Source: Owenia fusiformis (Eukaryota > Annelida > Polychaeta > Sabellida > Oweniidae). Taken from it: a stretch of DNA of 64,000 nt. The position numbers were made by a program, and so were the translations under genes. The notes below the pieces were generated by a model. It was not told where the DNA came from and made no database searches. It was given only the letters and a program-made list of their open reading frames with translations. Shown here piece by piece: positions 1 to 12,235 of the stretch. Where the stretch lies: NCBI GenBank assembly GCA_903813345.2, contig CAIIXF020000005.1:12899375-12963374 (forward strand), given 5' to 3'. Each line of letters begins with the position of its first letter. The stretch's first letter is position 1.

Positions 1-489
1 TATCATACCATGTCACAGACTGTCATATTATGTGACATACCATGTCACTCACTGTCATTTATTGTTACATACCATGCCACTCACTGTCATATTTTGTAAC
101 ATACAACGTCACACACTGTCATATCATGTATCATACCATGTCACAGACTGTCATATCATATCATGTCAGTCACTGGCATTTGTTATACATACCATGTCAC
201 TCACTGTCATATCTTGAAACATACCATGTCACTTACTGTCATACCTTGTAATATACCATGTCACTCACTGTCAGATCTTATAACACCATGTCACTCATTG
301 CCATATCTTGATCATACTACGTAACTCACTGTCAAATCATGTAGCATACTGTGTTACTCACTGTCATATCTTGTAACACCATGTCACTCATTGTCATATC
401 TTGAAACATACCATGTCACTTACAATCATATTTGTAACATACAATGGCACTCAATGTCATATCATATATCATACCATGTCACTGACTGT
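1..489. repeat. 32-bp satellite array
   Basis: A word of the form CCATGTCACTCACTGTCATA recurs at about 8, 40, 72, 104, 136, 192 and 224 and on to about 480, giving a 32-bp period with point changes and small indels. The array starts before the window. The open frames in it exist only because the unit is read repeatedly. Confidence 0.92.
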
Positions 490-2440
490 CATTTTTGAAA
501 AGTGGCCATAATTTTTACTTTTTTTTACTATAACTCGAAAAGTAGTGGAGCTATTTTCTTCATATTTGGTATATGAATACTTTAAGCATGGCACACTGTC
601 TAATAAGAGGAGGGAAAGCCCCAGAGTTTCAAGATGACAGACATAATTACCTCTCTTGCTTACCACCATCGTTCGTTCGAATTTTCATCGGCTAGTTATC
701 AAATACTACACTTCGATGGGATGTTATAATTGATATAGGCATATTCCGTACACCTTTCTTTATCTTGATGTGAAATGAGAAGCTATGATATTGGTTAACA
801 CGCCAGAAATGAACATAATATTATTCGAAGCGTATTTCGAAAATTTTGAAACCGCCATTGATGACGTCATTTGTTTGTCGACTTTTGACCAATCAGCGAC
901 CGTGTCATCTCAATACAGATTTACATTATAAGCGTATGTCATCTTTGAACCCTGGTGTTTCTCCCCCTCTGCTGTCTAATGATACTTTTGGTAGAAGGCG
1001 GCCATTTTGAAAAATGGCCGCCATTTTAACGTATTTTACTATAACTTGAAAAGTAGTGGAGCAATTTTGTTCATATTTGGAATATGAATACTATAGGCAT
1101 GGCACACTGTCTAATGACTCTTTTGATAGAAGGCGGCCATTTTAAAAAATGGCCGTCATTTTAACATATTTTACTATAACTCGAAAAGTAGTGGAGCGAT
1201 TTTGTTCATATTTGGTATGTGGATACTATAAGCATGGCACACTGTCTAATGGCACTTTTGGTAGAAGGCGGCCATTTTAACGTATTTTACTATAACTTGA
1301 AAAGTAGTTGAGCAATTTTGTTCATATTTGGAATGTGAATACCATAAGCATGGCACACTGTCTAATGACACATTTAATAGAAGGCGGACATTTTGAAAAA
1401 TGACCACCATTTTGAAAAATTGCCGCCATTTTAACGTATTTTACCATAACCCGAAAAGTAGTGGAGCAATTTTGTCCATAATTGGTATATGGATACTACA
1501 AGCATGGCACTCTGTCTAATGACACTTTTGGTAGAAGGCGGCCATTTTGAAAAATGGCCACAATTTTAATGTATTTTACTATAACTCGAAAGGTAGTGGA
1601 GCGATTTTGTTCATATTTGGTATGTGAATACTATAGGCATGGCACACCGTCTAATAACACTTTTGGTGGAAGGCGACCATTTTGAAAAATGGCGACCATT
1701 TTTACTTTTATAACTATAAATTGAAAAGTAGTGGAGCGATTTTGTTCATATTTGGTATGTGAATACTATAAGCATGGCACACTGTCGAATAACACTTTTG
1801 GTGGAGGCGACCATTTTGAAAAATGGCGACCATTTTTACATTTTTTACTATAACTCAAAATGTAGTAGAGCGATTTTGTTCATATTTTATATGTGAATAC
1901 TTTAAGCATGGCACACTGTCTAATGACACTTTGGGTAGTAGGCGACCATTTTGAAAAATGGTGACCATTTTTACTTTTATAACTATAAATTGAAAAGTAG
2001 TGGAGCGATTTTGTTCATATTTGGTATGTGAATACTATAAGCATGGCACACTGTCTAATGACACTTTGGGTAGTAGGCGACCATTCTGAAAAATGGCGAC
2101 CATTTTTACTTTCATAACTATAAATTGAAAAGAAGTGGAGCGATTTTGTTCATATTTGGTATGTAAATACTATAAGCATGGCACACTGTCTAATGACACT
2201 TTGGGTAGTAGGCGACCGTTTTGAAAAATTGCGACCATTTTTACATTTTTTACTATAACTCAAAAAGTAGTAGAGCGATTTTGTTCATATTTTATATGTG
2301 AATACTTTAAGCATGGCGCACTTTCTAATGACACTTTGGGTAGTAGACGACCATTTTGAAAAATGGCGACCATTTTTACTTTTTTAACTTTAAATTGAAA
2401 AGTAGTGGAGCGATTTTGTTCATATTTGGTAAATGAATCT
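490..2440. repeat. 135-bp satellite array
   Basis: The phrase GGCACACTGTCTAAT falls at 590, 1101, 1236, 1352, 1506, 1641, 1776, 1910, 2045, 2180 and 2314, so most steps are 134-135 bp. Each unit also holds AAAAATGGCGACCATTTTTA and GTAGTGGAGCGATTTTGTTC. Between about 605 and 980 the array is interrupted by unrelated sequence. Two sub-variants differ at GGCGGCC and GGCGACC, as expected when neighbouring units are homogenised together. Confidence 0.93.
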
Positions 2441-2551
2441 TATTTGCTTATTTCAGGATGTATGACATGGGTAATCAGCATGTCAAAAACATATAGATAG
2501 AATATGGTGGAATAACAGCAGGGAATAGATGGAAAAACAGATTGCATGTGG

Positions 2552-2659
2552 AATTGCAGCAATACTTCACCTGTATTTATCGTGAAAAACAACTTTTATT
2601 TAATGAATTGCCGCAATACTTCACCTGTATTTATCGTGAAAAACAACTTTTATTTAATT
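2552..2659. repeat. Tandem duplication, 54-bp unit x 2
   Basis: Two nearly identical 54-bp units begin AATTGCAGCAATACTTCACC and AATTGCCGCAATACTTCACC. They look recent because only about one base differs. Confidence 0.9.
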
Positions 2660-3788
2660 CACTGGAAGGAGCTGTTGACAGATGAACAATTAGGATGATA
2701 AATGATATGAGATGGCTTGAGAAATGACAACATTACATCACCAGGATTTATATACATATATATTAGCTGATTAAAAAATAAAAAGACATATACAACAATA
2801 GGCATAATATATGATACAAGATGGCGCACAAGGATTTATGTACATACTACAAATCATATTCATAGATACTTAAATGATACCAGATGGAATGATGATGTGT
2901 GACAGTTGTGATTCTTATAGACCATGATATGAGTCAAGTGTGGAGATGCCCCCTCCCCCACACACAAACAATAGCATTATGAATCAAGTGTGTACATGCC
3001 ACCCCTCCCAATAGACTTTAGCAAAATTTCAAAGATTAAAGACTGATGTTGATATAATTCAGCACAATGATGAAAAATGGAAATTTTTTGCAAGCGTAAT
3101 ATAGTATGGTAATTACATAGAGATGTGTGATGGCTTGATAGCATATACTTTGATCAGCATTAGTCAAGTTCTGAAATCACTTTATCCCGCAGCAAATTTT
3201 TTTACCCAGCGCCGGGACATGTCAGGTCTCAATCAATTATATCCCGACGTTTGCAAAAAAAAAATTACGGGACAGTGAGTTTGAGAAACTGACTGTCCCG
3301 AGGCTCAGTGCTACAAAGTGCTCATACGGGATAAAGGTGTTTGCAATTGCGACTATCCCGCGAGCCCTATAAAATTACGTGACAGTGTATCTGTGATTCA
3401 TTATATCCCGCTCTGTGAAAAACATTTGTCGGGCTCGGGACTAATAATCAGATCTGAAAGAGTGTAATGTCTCTTCATACACATTATAGATATTGTAGTA
3501 CATTAAATTCGTTCATACTCACTGGTTTAGGTACATTTTATTCGTTCTGACACATTGATTAATTAACAACGTTAGAATGAACAACGTTTTGGTTCATGCA
3601 CAATGAAGAAAGTACAAATCATTTGCTTATGCATGTTGGAGAATGGACACAAAATATTTATTCATACATGCAGGAGAAAGTACAAAAAAATCTGTTCATT
3701 GAAAGTGGAGAACCCAATTATATACTTTCTCCAGTTTGTATGAACAAATTCATCAATGTGTTTCATGCAACACATTTTAATTTGTAAT
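2660..3788. other. Gene-free stretch with TATCCCG/GGGAC block
   Basis: No convincing exon is visible. From 3180 to 3435 there are repeated TATCCCG, CGGGACA and CGGGAT words in both orientations, the same vocabulary as the palindromes at 11690-13999. This suggests a decayed relative of those elements. The rest is plain AT-rich sequence. Confidence 0.5.
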
Positions 3789-3792
3789 TTAA

Positions 3793-4543
3793 GGTGCTAT
3801 GTAAGTTAACAGAAAAGACAAAACAAAAAATGTCAAAACCATGCTGGATTCTGAAATTTTTTTGAACCAAGATAACAGAGTTCTGTTGGACCTCCAGTCA
3901 GTTTAACTAGTTCAACATATTTACATGACCGGGAACACAAGGAAAATGGTCAGAATGACCATAAACATGATAAAATAACCTTTTCAGCCCTCTGAAAATG
4001 TGACTGAAAAATAGCTAAAAGTAGGTGCTCAGGAAAGGTCAATGAACAGAATCTCTTGATTTTTTCAGAAAATGTGTCTAATATATTGTTCTAAATGATA
4101 CAATCTTTGAAATTTTTAAAAATTGTCTGAAACAATAATTGCTGTAGTTAAAAGGAAAATAGATCGATTTTAAATTCAGTTTTTTTTCATTTTTTTCTTT
4201 TTCTGAGAATGATATGAATTTTTTAAAATTGTATCATTTAGAGTAATATATTGGGCACATTTTATGAAATAGTCAAAGGATTCTCTTCAGTGACCTTTCC
4301 TGGGCACCTACTCTTAGCTATTTTTCAGTCACATTTTCAGAGGGCTGAAAAGGTTATTTCATCATGTTTATGGTCATTCTGACCATTTTCTTTGTGTTCC
4401 CAGTCATGTAAATGATATGTGGAACTAATTAAACTGAGTGGAGGTCCAAACAGAACTCTGTTATCTTGATTCAAAAAATTTCAAAATCCAGCATGGTTTT
4501 GACATTTTTTGTTTTGTCATTTCCTGTTAACTTCCATAGCACC
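3793..4543. mobile_element. 751-bp foldback element flanked by TTAA
   Basis: The left end GGTGCTATGTAAGTTAACAG and the right end (reverse complement GGTGCTATGGAAGTTAACAG) start arms of about 300 bp that can be followed base by base towards a centre near 4170. Both outer edges are TTAA (3789-3792 and 4544-4547). TTAA duplications are characteristic of the piggyBac and Kolobok superfamilies, so this is probably a non-autonomous member of one of them. No transposase frame is present. AATTT as a 5-bp duplication is an alternative reading of the same edges. Confidence 0.85.
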
Positions 4544-4547
4544 TTAA

Positions 4548-5212
4548 TTTGCATTTCCAAGTAAGATTTTTTAGAATTGTGCCTGTTTGTGAAATTTACT
4601 CAATAAACTAACCATAAATGTCTGCAATAATAGAAAAATCAATAGTGATTTTTTGGGCATTTTGGTAAAGCCTTTGGTTTGTAATGGGAAGATTGTCTTT
4701 ATCACTAGAACTGTTCTGCATGGGGTCTTTTGCACAATTGATAAATAAATTATATACTATACTAATACATTACTATATAGATTTGCAATGTCTAGGTTTT
4801 ATTCAAGTAACTGACTCCACTGAGTGTGTATTCAAATGTTATGCTTATAAAATGTATCGACTCCTATACTACCTTTTGAATGAAAATAAACTCTTCCAAA
4901 AGTGATGGACCTTAGTGCACCCATGCCATGGTAAGGACCTTAGGTTGGCATGCCAAAATGTAAAATCTCTATTAGGGTGACCACCTATTACTGGTCAAGG
5001 CACTTTTATATAAAATATGTATTGTTAGATTGTTAACAACTTGACATATTGAACTTGAAAATTACCATTGGTCAATGTGAGTTCACACATAAAGTATGTA
5101 TTGCTACATGTTAACAACTTGACATATTGAACTTGTGAGATACAAAACGTAGCATTATGACACATGTGATACATAATACATGTGAATTATGCTATTCTTT
5201 TAGCACATTTGT
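4548..5212. other. Gene-free stretch with short direct repeat
   Basis: No gene is visible. Two imperfect ~45-bp copies containing TTAACAACTTGACATATTGA lie at about 5011-5060 and 5091-5135. A 73-codon frame at 4684-4905 has no protein-like features. Confidence 0.4.
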
Positions 5213-5535
5213 ATGAGTGATTTAATGGATAGTATTCTATGGGCTCAACTCCCTTTCCAGAATTATAATAACAAAGAAATTGAAACAATCATATTGAAAA
5301 GGAATGACTTTGAAGATCTTTTATTTAATCCATTCACTAACAATAAAAATGACATTGATCGTGACACATTAGACATAGAGACTCAACGATTGATTAATAG
5401 TTGCAAATCTGAACATAAGAAGCATGCCTCAAAACTTTAACAAATTATTAGCAGTTAACTAGTTTCTATGTATTAAGGAAGGACATTGCTACAAGTATTG
5501 ATGAATGTGAAAACTTAATTATTGAACTCATAAAT

Positions 5536-5925
5536 CGACATGGTAAAATATCATAGTATCCATTGAATATCGACCACCAGATAAAGACATGTCTGATTTT
5601 AATAAATCTTTACACAGATTCCTTGCTATTGTTAATTCTGAGAAAAAAGAATGTATACTAATGGGAGACTTCAATATCAATCTTATGAACCCAAACCATT
5701 CAGAAACTATGAAATTCTTTAATACTGTTATAGCACAGTTTTATGCCAACTATTTTCAGACCAACGAGAATAACGACAGATACAGCAACTCTAATTGATA
5801 ATATATTCACAAATCAACCCAACCTTTATGATTCAGGACTAATTACTACTGATATATCTGACCATTTTCCTGATGCAAATCTCGATTTTAAGGTTACCAA
5901 AAAAGGAAGAAATATACAAATTTAG
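5536..5925 (+). pseudogene. LINE endonuclease domain, C-terminal part, frameshifted
   Basis: The first frame reads VSIEYRPPDKDMSDFN and then CILMGDFNINLMNP, the GDFN motif of AP-endonuclease-like LINE nucleases. Around 5743-5798 the sense continues in another frame as PTRITTDTATLIDNIFTN and DISDHFPD, which carries the terminal SDH motif of this nuclease family. The N-terminal catalytic residues are not visible. This domain would nick the target DNA for target-primed reverse transcription; here it is broken by at least one frameshift and lacks its beginning. Confidence 0.85.
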
Positions 5926-6261
5926 GGAGATAAATGATTTTTAATAAAAAACTATTAAAAGAGCAGAGAAAATGTACTAAGCAAATAAGTTTAAACTGAT
6001 ACAAAGTGATTTGAAAGGTACTTGGTCCTTGATCAATGACAATTTAAAACGAAAACAACATAAGAAAACATCACCAAATTAATTTTTTTATAAGATAACA
6101 AAAAAATTACTAAACCAAAAGAGATTGCAGAAAAATTTAATAATTTTTTCGGTAATGTTGACACTAGTCTTGCCAACAAAATACCTAATTCTAAAAATAC
6201 TCCTTCTTTATACTTAAACAAAATTCAAGGAGACTTTAACAAAAGTATATTTCTATCAGAG

Positions 6262-7385
6262 GTGAATTTTGATGAAATGGATAAGATTCTTAATAACTTA
6301 GAAGTTGGCGAAGATCAAATAAAACCAATCATAGTGAAATATATGAAAGATAAGTTAATTTTCCCACTGACCCATATTTGCAATTTATCAATGAAAAATG
6401 GAGTTTTCCCAAATAAACTAAAAACGCAAAAGTCACCCCCGTTTATAAGAAACAAGATGAGCATCGGTTTAATAACTATCGACCTATTTCATTACTTCCA
6501 GTCTTTTCTAAGATTCTTGAAAGAGTTATGGCAAACAGAATAGTTGATTTTTGTGAACAACAATATGGATTTAGAAAAAATAGATCAACTTATATGGCAC
6601 TTATAAATTTTCTAGAATCACTTCGTTCCTCACTTATAGATAAAAAATTTAACATAGAGATATTTATAGATCTATCAAAAGCTTTTGACACCGTAAATCA
6701 AGATTCTGTTGGAAAAATTACATTTTATGGAATAAGGGGTACTGCTTATAATTGGTTTCCTTGTTACTTATCAAATCGATCTCAAATTACTGAAAATGAT
6801 GGTTGTGTATCAAACCCTACAGAAATATCGTGTGGTGTACCTCAAGGATCAATTCTTGGACCAATTGTATTTGTAATATATATCAATGACATTGTGAAGG
6901 CAACTACTACTCTTAAACTAACAATTTTTTGCTGATGACACAACTTTACTTGGTTCTGGTAAAGATTTAAAGACATTAGTTCATTCTATCAACAATGACC
7001 TCATAACATTAGATGACTTGCTAAAGGTTAACAAACGTTCAGCTAACATAGACAAAACTAAATTTATGTTATTTTCCTTCCGTAGAATCACTCAGAATGA
7101 ATCCCATCTTCTGAATATAAAGATACGACAAATTAATCTAGAACGAATAAACACAACTAACTTTTTGGGAATTATAATTGATGATAATTTATCATGAGAA
7201 GATCATATCAGACAAGTTTCTCTTAAGATCTCCCAAATACTAGGTATATTATTTAAGGTACATAACAAGTTAAACTTTGAATCTTTAAGATCAATTTATT
7301 ATTCACTAATATATAGTCACTTGAAGTATTGCATTATTATATGGGGAACTGCAATTAAAGACTCATGGATAGAGTTTTTAAACTG
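6262..7385 (+). pseudogene. LINE reverse transcriptase, frameshifted
   Basis: The frame at 6262-6430 gives the fingers region (SMKNGVFPNKLK). Between about 6430 and 6530 the sense moves to another frame with RFNNYRPISLLPVFSKIL. The frame at 6528-6935 contains QQYGFRKNRST, then FIDLSKAFDTV (motif A), then CGVPQGSILGP (motif B). Motif C, FADDTTLLGSG, follows at about 6928 in a third frame, so one frameshift lies just before the catalytic aspartates. The thumb continues to about 7380 with an in-frame TGA near 7196. The motif wording fits the Jockey/CR1 group; I cannot assign the clade. No function is expected. Confidence 0.9.
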
Positions 7386-8450
7386 CAAAAACAGTTTCTG
7401 AGACTTATTTCAAATAGCCTAAGAGAGACACCTTCTGCCCCCCCCCTCCCACCTTTTTAAAAAAAATATAAGCTTCTTGATGTATTTGAGGTATATAAAC
7501 TTAATGCTGCTCTGTTTGTATTTAATTGCATAAAAAGACCAAATGAATTTCCTACAACCACGTATAATGATTACTTTATTGCGAACAGTTTAATCCATTA
7601 TGGAGATACAAGAAATAGATTTGATCTTAGAGCTATAACTTTAAATCAACATTTGGTCAAAATCTATAAAGCGTACAGGTCATATTATCTGGAATGAACT
7701 TCCAAACTCAATTAGAGAAATCAATAGCAGGGATGAATCTAGAACTTATTACAATAAATTACTTTTGAAAAATCATAAATCTTAATTGTATTTATGTATG
7801 TATGTGTGTTAAATGTTATATGTATGTATAGACAATATTTTCCATAGCAAAAGCCATATAGTTGTTACTTTTGCTAATTTTGCTTTACATGTGAAAATGA
7901 GTCCCCCATAACTATATTCATACAGTAATAGTTTTACATTGTATAATATGTTTATGTATATTATAGTGTAAATGTATGTTATATCATAAATATAGAGTAA
8001 AATCAAGATAGTATAATGTAGAAAATGCTGAATGTAATATAATATCTGCATTTATCATTTTTCCATTTTCTTCATTTATTCAAATTTAGTTTTTTATAAC
8101 ATTCAGCAAGAAGTAGTATAGTGAACAAGCCATTATTTCATAACATACTATTGTAATTAAATGCTTTATATATCCAAAAGGAAATTAAGCTGTTAAAATA
8201 TTGTATTAAATGTATGTAATATTACTGCTGAATAAAAAAGAGTCCTGGAATTGGTTGCGTACAAAATAAAGAATTAAAGAACATGTCGGTATTATCCACT
8301 GATAAGTTTAACTTCAAAGGCAAATCGAACACGAAACATATCTCAATTGGAGATGATGTGGTAATAATAAACTAATGTCTCGATTACATGTATTACTGTG
8401 CACATAAGTACTCACACTATTCTAACTCGTTTATTGATGATTGTACTTAC

Positions 8451-8562
8451 TAGAAACTAATGTTCCTATTAGCAGATTAGAACCACTTAAATTTATGGTA
8501 CCAAAATTATCCATATAATTCACATCATTGTTATCATACGCGTAGTCTTCCTCAACAGCCAT
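8451..8562 (-). CDS. First coding exon of an unrecognised gene (37 codons)
   Basis: On the minus strand an ATG at 8562-8560 opens 37 codons that reach a strong donor, TTTCTA|GTAAGT, leaving phase 1. The peptide begins MAVEEDYAYDNNDVNY and ends NLSGSNLLIGTLVS. It is acidic and rich in Asn and Tyr, has one NLS glycosylation sequon, and finishes in a hydrophobic run. That pattern would suit the outer tail of a membrane receptor leading into a first membrane segment, but this is inference. No signal peptide is obvious. No acceptor lies directly upstream of the ATG, so this is probably exon 1 or contains the 5' UTR. The next exon must lie below 8449; none was found, and the LINE and satellites fill that space. 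The protein family is not recognised. Confidence 0.55.
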
Positions 8563-9130
8563 ATAATAGATCAGTAAGTAGAAGAAAAAAGCTTGTTATA
8601 ATGTTCCGACAGACATGCAGTGATTTAATAGTGATTCAAGAAATATCGAGAGATAATCTTGAGATAAAATAACTGAGATACAAACTTTAATTAGTAGACA
8701 CAAAAGAAGAAATTTATCTTTGATATGGAGATTGCTGTTATTAACTCAGATGGACTTTCTAAAATTGTTCATATTATGATGAGTCGTTCAAAAATTTCAT
8801 GAGGAACTCGGCTGTCTCAAAAGTTTGTTTTATAGTCAAGTCTGCCAGGATTTTAAAGATGGTGGCTTTAGAATGATAGATCCTCAAATATTCTCTAAAG
8901 CTAACCTAGAATACAAATATTAACAAAAAACAGTACATGGCAATCCGTGGCTCTAAGTATCATCGGAGTTAAACATATGGAAGAATGTGAATATGATTGT
9001 CTCAAAGGTGTCAGAATTATTTCACCATTATTAACCATTGTTTTTTCTAACAATTATATATGATTGAGTTTGTTTCTATATATTACTCATCATTTTAATG
9101 CTCAAACAACTAAGGAAAAATATAACAAAA
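8563..9130. other. Gene-free stretch upstream of the minus-strand first exon
   Basis: No further coding frame is visible. If 8451-8562 is a true first exon, its promoter should lie here; I see no clear TATA box or initiator that would fix a start site. Confidence 0.3.
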
Positions 9131-9135
9131 ATACA

Positions 9136-9222
9136 TTGGTCCAAGTTGACTAGGGTCCGGGTTGACTTGGGTACAAGTTAACTAGGGTCCAAGTTGACTA
9201 GGATCCAAGTTAACTAGGAACC
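9136..9222. repeat. Short minisatellite, ~17-bp unit
   Basis: About five imperfect copies of AAGTTGACTAGGGTCC follow head to tail. The sequence on both sides is plain AT-rich DNA. Confidence 0.85.
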
Positions 9223-10320
9223 ATATGAATAGTCACACAATCTTTTAACGGCAATGCGCACTCACATGTAAAGTACAGTGCGTAAGGAATAGTATAGTTT
9301 CCATATAGCTTTTGAAATCTCGCTAAATCTCGTTTTTCGTGAGATTTTAAGAGACTTGCATATTAGACCTCTAATGACTTACATTACCTTCTTTTAAATG
9401 GTATATTTGAATTCAGTGGAATGTTTTCTCCTAAAATAGCTTTGATTTACACAGTTATGTAATTTGAATAATTTTCTATGACAATTTAAAAAAAAGTTGG
9501 GCCAAATGTCCATAGATGCAATGCTAAAATTCTTTAAAACCGTGGATTATTTGTATGTCAATCAACATTAGCATGTTTAATCACAACATGTTCATAAACA
9601 GGGTCATCATGTGGTATATCATTCAAGTTTTATACAGATTCAACAAACACACTTTGATAAATCATGAAATTAAGCCACTTTTCCAAGATTTTAGCATGTA
9701 AGTGAATGGAGCTCTAGCCAGAGTTAAAAGCTGAATAAAAGATGGCAGCACGAGATTTCATTGATTTTTCTGCCATTTAGAAACTATCCTATTAAATTGG
9801 TGCGCAAAGGTTTCCCCAGGCTAACTGCAAATAGCATAACAAATGGAACTTACTGTTACCACACGATATGAAAAAGCAAGTAACATTCAATTTTCTTCTT
9901 AGATATTGATAATTTAGGTTTTTTGTATAACTTTAATCTGTTCATTATTCAACATCTCATTCTCATTATCAATCTTCCACCATTATAGAGAGTGACTTAT
10001 CTTATTTTAATGTTTGATGTTTACCAAACCAAATATGTATATTGGCCTAGGCGTGTGTGTAATTCACATTCACATCACAAAATGTGATTTATATGAACTA
10101 AATAACCTTGAAAAAGAAAATGATTGAATAATTCATGTAAGATGAAGGAATGATTTGACCATTTCTTGCGAGAGAGAGACATGATTGAATACTAGTAATT
10201 CACGTATACGAGGATAGGGTGATTGAAAAATTCATGTGAAGGGTAGGAACAATTGAATAATTTAAATGAGAGGTAGGAATGATTTAAGCTACTGATTTAA
10301 CAATTCATTTGAAAGAAAGG
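9223..10320. other. Gene-free stretch
   Basis: No supported gene is present. One short minus-strand segment (about 9391-9433) has a fair acceptor and a GTAATG donor but only 43 bp of open sequence, too little to call. From about 10100 the sequence grades into the minisatellite that follows. Confidence 0.35.
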
Positions 10321-11130
10321 CAATTATTGAATAATTTTTGTAAAAGGAAGGAATGATTGAGCTATTTTGTGAGAGGTAGGAATGATTGAGCTATTTTGTG
10401 AGAGGTAGGAATGATTGAGTAATTCTTTTGAAAGGAAGGAATGATTTAGCTATTTTGTGAGAGGTAGGAATGATTGAGTAATTCTTTTGAAAGGAAGGAA
10501 TGATTTAGCTATTTTGTGAGAGGTAGGAATGATTGAGTAATTCTTTTGAAAGGAAGGAATGATTGAGCTATTTTGTGAGAGGTAGGAATGATTGAGCTAT
10601 TTTGTGAGAGGTAGGAATGATTGAGTAATTCTTTTGAAAGGAAGGAATGATTTAGCTATTTTGTGAGAGGTAGGAATGATTGAGTAATTCTTTTGAAAGG
10701 AAGGAATGATTGAGCTATTTTGTGAGAGGTAGGAATGATTGAGTAATTCTTTTGAAAGGAAGGAATGATTGAGCTATTTTGTGAGAGGTAGGAATGATTG
10801 AATAATTCTTGTGAAAGGAAGGAATGATTGAGCTATTTTGTGAGAGGTAGGAATGATTGAGTAATTCTTTTGAAAGGAAGGAATGATTGAGCTATTTTGT
10901 GAGAGGTAGGAATGATTGAGTAATTCTTTTGAAAGGAAGGAATGATTGAGCTATTTTGTGAGAGGTAGGAATGATTGAGTAATTCTTTTGAAAGGAAGGA
11001 ATGATTGAGCTATTTTGTGAGAGGTAGGAATGATTGAGTAATTCTTTTGAAAGGAAGGAATGATTGAGCTATTTTGTGAGAGGTAGGAATGATTGAGTAA
11101 TTCTTTTGAAAGGAAGGAATGATGACATAC
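10321..11130. repeat. 59-bp minisatellite made of two ~30-bp half-units
   Basis: The composite unit joins GCTATTTTGTGAGAGGTAG to GAATGATTGAGTAATTCTTT and repeats about 13 times with a 59-bp period; the sequence shifts one column per 60-base line. The half-units share GGAATGATTGAG, so the 59-bp unit arose by divergence of an older ~30-bp repeat. Less regular copies start near 10130. The minus-strand open frame at 10951-11181 is only the repeat read through. Confidence 0.93.
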
Positions 11131-11689
11131 TTCTTGTAAGTGGAAGGATTCAACTATTCTTGTGAGGTAAAAGCCGTACATTTAGAAGGACGACAAAATA
11201 ACGCCAACAACATAAAAAGAGGGCCATTTTGTTTTTGATCTACATGCATTAAATAAATAATTCTATTAATATATAATTAATATTAAAACTGAAAATGCAC
11301 ACAGGTACATATCATTCAGTAATATATAGAAATTATTTAATGGGAGGTCTTTGATACAGGGTACATCTGAGGGAAAAACAATATAGATGAAGAGGGATAT
11401 ACCCTGTATCAAAAATCGAGCATTCAATAATTGATTTATCCTATTACTTAGTAGATTATGAGAATTAAATATGCATTGAATGTTAGGGAACACTAATGTA
11501 GTGATTCAAACGATAAATACAATCAAAACATGAATATTTTATCTCAATTTAAAGTCCTCAACAATTTTTGTTTTTTAAAACTCATCAGCTTTTAACATTT
11601 AACAGTGTATGAAATTAATAGTTATCAAATAGAGCCAGTATTACCAAGGAATTCAAAAGAGCACAGAAAGAAATTCCCGGGAATTGCTG
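11131..11689. other. Gene-free stretch with a short inverted repeat
   Basis: No gene is visible. A pair of inverted words (TTTGATACAGGGTA near 11350 and TACCCTGTATCAAA near 11400) could form a hairpin with a ~40-nt loop. The minus-strand frame at 11266-11493 runs over this hairpin and has no protein-like features. Confidence 0.4.
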
Positions 11690-11749
11690 ATGAGCGGGTG
11701 ATAAATATATCTCCCGCTCACCTCAGCGGGAGATATATCACCCGCTCAC
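11690..11749. repeat. 60-bp near-perfect palindrome
   Basis: TGAGCGGGTGATA runs through TATATCTCCCGCT and is mirrored by AGCGGGAGATATA and TATCACCCGCTCA. It uses the CCCGC/ATAT vocabulary of the larger elements that follow. Confidence 0.85.
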
Positions 11750-11816
11750 CTTAGATATCGATTATATTCCCGCGTGTTATTTACCTATAACACTACTAAG
11801 TATGGGATAAATTCCT

Positions 11817-12082
11817 TTATCCTACACTTAGTGTACTAAATGTATAATAACATTAAAAAATAAATTTGATATTTATTGGCAAAATGAATATCCGGAGGAT
11901 ATCGTTACGATATACTCCGGGCGGAGGATATCGTGACGATATACTCCGGAAAACCCAATATGCGGAGGATATTGTGACGATATACTCCGCTTGTTGATTT
12001 CCCGCCAAATTGACTCTATTTGGCATGGAATTCATTTTGCAATGATATTATACATTTAGTACACTCCTTGTAAGTGTAGGAT
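11817..12082. mobile_element. ~265-bp foldback MITE with triple internal palindrome
   Basis: The left end TATCCTACACTTAGTGTACT is matched in reverse at the right end (AGTACACTCCTTGTAAGTGTAGGATA). Inside, three short palindromes of the form GCGGAGGATATCGTGACGAT + ATACTCCGC lie at about 11892-11920, 11921-11949 and 11961-11990. No coding capacity. Boundaries are approximate and no duplication was fixed. Confidence 0.7.
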
Positions 12083-12090
12083 AATAAGAA

Positions 12091-12226
12091 CATCCTATGA
12101 TTTTTTCAGAATATCATTTTAATCTACTCGGTGATATTGATATATGCACTCGTTCGCTTCGCTCTCTCGTGCAGATATCAATATCACCTCGTAGATAAAA
12201 ATGATATTCCTCAAAATCATAGGATA
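12091..12226. mobile_element. Palindrome, copy 1 of the CATCCTATGA family
   Basis: Arms run from CATCCTATGATTTTTTCAGA to AAAATCATAGGATATC, with a centre reading GCACTCGTTCGCTTCGCTCT. The same outer arms and a TCGCT-rich centre recur at 40852-40980, so this is a family of foldback elements. Almost the whole length can pair with itself. Confidence 0.8.
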
Positions 12227-12235
12227 TCCTATAAT

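Larger units (their letters stand above)
5213..8282 (+). mobile_element. Decayed LINE (Jockey/CR1-group non-LTR retrotransposon)
   Basis: Endonuclease and reverse-transcriptase fragments follow in the correct order on the plus strand, then an AT-rich 3' region with AATAAA-like signals around 8236-8275. The 5' part (5213-5440) is open but not recognisable and the start of the endonuclease is missing, so the copy is probably 5'-truncated or internally deleted. The coding part has several frameshifts and stops and cannot be functional. No target-site duplication was identified. It lies downstream of the minus-strand exon at 8451-8562 and may sit in that gene's first intron. Confidence 0.85.
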
